The position numbers and the translations under genes were made by a program. 17,250 bases of DNA from Paracoccaceae bacterium (GTDB lineage Bacteria; Pseudomonadota; Alphaproteobacteria; Rhodobacterales; Rhodobacteraceae): positions 1-17,250 of the forward strand of contig RGAJ01000007.1 of the NCBI GenBank assembly GCA_009920225.1. The letters run 5' to 3'. Under the pieces are notes generated by a model. That model did not search any database and was not told the origin of the DNA. It saw only the letters and a list, made by a program, of their open reading frames with translations. Shown here one piece after another: positions 15,608 to 17,250 of the stretch (its first letter is position 1; each line of letters begins with the position of its first letter).

Positions 15608-16065
15608 TGGCCCGCGTTGACTATGCGCAACTGGCGCAAAACATATCCGCACTGTGCGAGGGGGAAGATGACGGTGTCACCCTGATGGCAACGCTTGCGT
15701 GTGAAATCCATCACAGTGATGACCGATTCCATTGGACCGGTTTTTACCGCGTCGTCGCGCCCGAGCTTTTGAAAATTGGGCCGTATCAGGGGGGGCATGG
15801 TTGTCTGACCATTCCGTTTTCGCGCGGGGTTTGCGGTGCTGCGGCGCGCATGGAAACCGTTCAATTGGTGGATGACGTCAACGCCTTTGCGGATCATATC
15901 GCGTGCTCTAGCACCACCCAATCTGAATTGGTTTTGCCTGTCTGGAACGGGGCAGGTGATCTATTGGGGGTGTTGGATATCGACAGCGATTTTCCCGCCG
16001 CTTTTGATCAAAATGACGCGGTGGAATTGACCAAAATTTTGGCCTCAGTCTTTGGGCGGATTTGA
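15604..16065 (+). CDS. msrC: Free methionine-R-sulfoxide reductase (GAF domain, fRMsr)
   Basis: A 153-residue GAF-domain enzyme matching E. coli YebR/MsrC, which reduces free methionine-(R)-sulfoxide using thioredoxin. The domain shows FHWTGFYRV, IGPYQGGHGC, IPFSRGVCGAAA, DDVNAFADHIAC and SELVLPVW...GVLDIDSD. Three cysteines, C67, C77 and C101, have the same 10 and 24 spacing as the catalytic cysteines of the E. coli enzyme (84, 94, 118), so it should be active. Its ATG overlaps the thiolase stop (ATGA); a second ATG follows immediately at 15607. The gene converges on the cyclotransferase gene with a 13-nt gap and no terminator I can see. Confidence 0.93.
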   Translation: MMARVDYAQLAQNISALCEGEDDGVTLMATLACEIHHSDDRFHWTGFYRVVAPELLKIGPYQGGHGCLTIPFSRGVCGAAARMETVQLVDDVNAFADHIACSSTTQSELVLPVWNGAGDLLGVLDIDSDFPAAFDQNDAVELTKILASVFGRI

Positions 16066-16078
16066 TACGTTCACACCC

Positions 16079-16648
16079 CTATGCCGCGTCAAAAATCCGT
16101 GCGTTGACGGCGCGCAGGTGATGATCCACCAATGCCGTTTCGTCAGATGACAACATCTGCGCGCGGGGATAATGCGGCGCGGCGCGGTCATTCAAAATCG
16201 GGGTGGCCCAACCCTCTGTCGTGGTCATGAAATGGTGAACGCCCTCTTGGCCGTAAACGTGCAAATACCCTTGCAAAACAACATCTAAATAGCTGAGCAA
16301 TATGGGGTGTTGATCTGTGGGCGCGTGGCTTGTTGATTGGGGGATCGAGTAAATCGCCACTTCCAATTCGGGGTGATGATCATGTGAAACTTGATCACTT
16401 GCAGCCAGCCGATCATATCCGTATTCGCGTTCATCTAACGCTCTCCAATCGGCATTGGGAACCTTGGCAATCAACCCTTTTAATTCTGTAGTGGCGTCAG
16501 GAACAATTGTTAAAAATGCCATATCCCGCACCTCGGTGCGCCGCCAAACACGCCGCCACCCAGACAGCCGCGCAGGACGCGGGTCTTCGTAGATATGGGT
16601 TTTGATATTAACGAGGCTGCCATAGCCAAAGAAATAAGGATCCATCAT
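16079..16648 (-). CDS. Gamma-glutamylcyclotransferase-like protein
   Basis: A 189-residue protein beginning MMDPYFFGYGSLVN; the FGYGSL loop is the substrate-binding signature of the gamma-glutamylcyclotransferase (GGCT-like) superfamily. LDEREYGYDRL holds the probable general-acid/base glutamate (E73 or E75). Members release 5-oxoproline from gamma-glutamyl amino acids or glutathione; the substrate here is unknown. The open frame continues upstream to a TTG at 16705, but homology starts at the paired ATGs (16648 and 16645), which I use. No ribosome site precedes either. A TTGACA box at 16679-16684 on the minus strand, about 30 nt upstream, suggests a short or absent leader. The 5' side faces the glycine riboswitch. 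Confidence 0.85.
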   Translation of the reverse strand: MMDPYFFGYGSLVNIKTHIYEDPRPARLSGWRRVWRRTEVRDMAFLTIVPDATTELKGLIAKVPNADWRALDEREYGYDRLAASDQVSHDHHPELEVAIYSIPQSTSHAPTDQHPILLSYLDVVLQGYLHVYGQEGVHHFMTTTEGWATPILNDRAAPHYPRAQMLSSDETALVDHHLRAVNARIFDAA

Positions 16649-16764
16649 GCGGCGATATTTGTGCCATGTTTTGAGCTTTGTCAAATGGTCGGTTTTTCCA
16701 TTCAAAGCGTCGCATATAAAAAAGGACTTGCTTAAATATTTTTGATTGGCTACTTCAATTATAT

Positions 16765-16838
16765 CGAAACGGGAGAACTGGTCACCAGTGCCGAAGGAGC
16801 AACCGCCCCGGAAACTCTCAGGCGAAAGGACCGTTTCG
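16765..16838 (+). promoter_or_regulatory. Glycine riboswitch, first aptamer
   Basis: The closing stem is a perfect 8-bp pairing of CGAAACGG (16765-16772) with CCGTTTCG (16831-16838). Inside are the hairpin ACTGG-TCA-CCAGT and the conserved glycine-aptamer segments GCCGAAGGAGCAA and CTCTCAGGCGAAAGGACCG. These are diagnostic for glycine riboswitches, and the gcvT gene downstream agrees. It is joined to the second aptamer by an 8-nt linker. Confidence 0.95.
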
Positions 16839-16846
16839 GGAATTTA

Positions 16847-16908
16847 CTCTGGAGAGAGGTGCAGCGCACCCGCCGAAGGGATAACGATCTCAGGCAAAGG
16901 GACAGAGG
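16847..16908 (+). promoter_or_regulatory. Glycine riboswitch, second aptamer
   Basis: CTCTG (16847-16851) pairs with CAGAG (16903-16907) as the closing stem. It contains the hairpin GGTGC-AGC-GCACC and the core segments CGCCGAAGGGATAACG and ATCTCAGGCAAAGGGAC. Together with the first aptamer this is the classic tandem arrangement, which in known examples raises expression of the glycine cleavage operon when glycine is plentiful. Confidence 0.95.
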
Positions 16909-16918
16909 GGGCATCACG

Positions 16919-16941
16919 ACATGGGATACCCATGTTTTGTT
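16919..16941 (+). terminator. Terminator-like hairpin in the riboswitch expression platform
   Basis: ACATGGG and CCCATGT form a perfect 7-bp stem with a 3-nt ATA loop followed by TTTGTT, resembling an intrinsic terminator between the second aptamer and gcvT. Flanking segments GGCATCA (16910-16916) and TGATGCC (16941-16947) can pair over 7 bp and enclose it, while CCGGA-CCA-TCCGG (16946-16958) forms a further small hairpin that overlaps the outer pairing by two bases. Control could therefore be transcriptional or translational. Confidence 0.6.
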
Positions 16942-16976
16942 GATGCCGGACCATCCGGTAACCACAAGAGGATCGG

Positions 16977-17250
16977 ATGACCGAAGATTTGAAACAGACC
17001 CCGTTTTACGACATGCATGTCGCCAATGGAGCCAAGATGGTGCCCTTTGCTGGATACGACATGCCCGTTCAATACGCGCTTGGCGTGATGAAAGAACATC
17101 AACACACCCGCGAAAAGGCGGGCCTCTTTGATGTGAGCCATATGGGCCAAGTTGTTCTGCGGGGTACAGATTATGCCGCGACGGCGATCGCGCTGGAACG
17201 CTTGATCCCCCAAGATGTTTTAACTTTGGCCGAAGATCGCCAGCGCTATG
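16977..17250 (+). CDS. gcvT: Glycine cleavage system aminomethyltransferase GcvT (partial)
   Basis: The first 91 codons are present and the gene runs off the right edge. The start [20 protein letters not shown], then [12 protein letters not shown] and [18 protein letters not shown], is typical of T-protein, which transfers the aminomethyl carbon from the H-protein lipoyl arm to tetrahydrofolate. AGAGGA precedes the ATG at 16977. The tandem glycine riboswitch immediately upstream supports the identification and indicates control by glycine; gcvH and gcvP would be expected downstream. Confidence 0.96.
   Translation, partial: MTEDLKQTPFYDMHVANGAKMVPFAGYDMPVQYALGVMKEHQHTREKAGLFDVSHMGQVVLRGTDYAATAIALERLIPQDVLTLAEDRQRY

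Noticed and set aside
16742..17131. 129-codon open frame overlapping the riboswitch and gcvT
   Set aside because: It translates the two aptamers and then gcvT in the wrong frame.
1..17250. Mobile element, prophage, CRISPR or defence island
   Set aside because: I found no transposase, integrase, phage gene, regularly spaced repeat or known defence domain; all genes look like chromosomal core or common accessory genes of one lineage.

Overview
The window looks like chromosomal core sequence from an alphaproteobacterium, most likely a marine Rhodobacteraceae (Roseobacter-group) member with moderate G+C. This is inferred from gene content and protein style: a Trm112 protein lacking most zinc cysteines, a CGPC-type CnoX thioredoxin-TPR protein, a UbiH-family hydroxylase, the aminotransferase-ftsK-lolA run, hspQ, and a tandem glycine riboswitch in front of gcvT. 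I see no insertion sequence, prophage gene, CRISPR array, rRNA or tRNA. Both ends cut through genes: a MerR-family regulator on the left (minus strand) and gcvT on the right (plus strand).

Layout. (1) 1-531: divergent MerR-family (SoxR-like) regulator and a small VOC/glyoxalase-fold protein, separated by a textbook MerR-type promoter with a 20-bp palindrome in a 19-bp spacer. (2) 598-3183, plus strand: exonuclease III, then a probable operon of the thioredoxin-TPR chaperedoxin, a LON substrate-binding-domain protein and a small Trm112-like protein. (3) 3184-4419, minus strand: UbiH/COQ6-type FAD hydroxylase, divergent from an amidase-signature enzyme (4485-5804). (4) 5926-10655, plus strand: PLP aminotransferase, FtsK DNA translocase, and LolA with a hairpin in its leader. 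(5) 10680-11264, minus strand: lipoprotein lytic transglycosylase; then 233 bp of AT-rich spacer and hspQ (plus strand). (6) 11821-14343, minus strand: gamma-glutamyltransferase and, upstream of it, an anti-sigma-type ATPase plus STAS antagonist pair. (7) 14435-16065, plus strand: thiolase overlapping a free methionine-R-sulfoxide reductase. (8) 16079-16648, minus strand: gamma-glutamylcyclotransferase-like protein; then a tandem glycine riboswitch and gcvT.

How the genes fit together: most are housekeeping (cell division, envelope biogenesis, ubiquinone synthesis, one-carbon metabolism). A loose oxidative-stress and protein-quality theme recurs: SoxR-like switch, exonuclease III, thioredoxin chaperedoxin, fRMsr, HspQ, and two gamma-glutamyl enzymes that could act on glutathione. 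There is no evidence that they form one regulon. I did not find a convincing undescribed system. The regions most worth a second look are regulatory: the SoxR-type promoter, the gcvT riboswitch expression platform, the cnoX promoter with an inverted repeat in its spacer, the large inverted repeat between the anti-sigma and ggt genes, and the orphan STAS/ATPase partner-switching pair.
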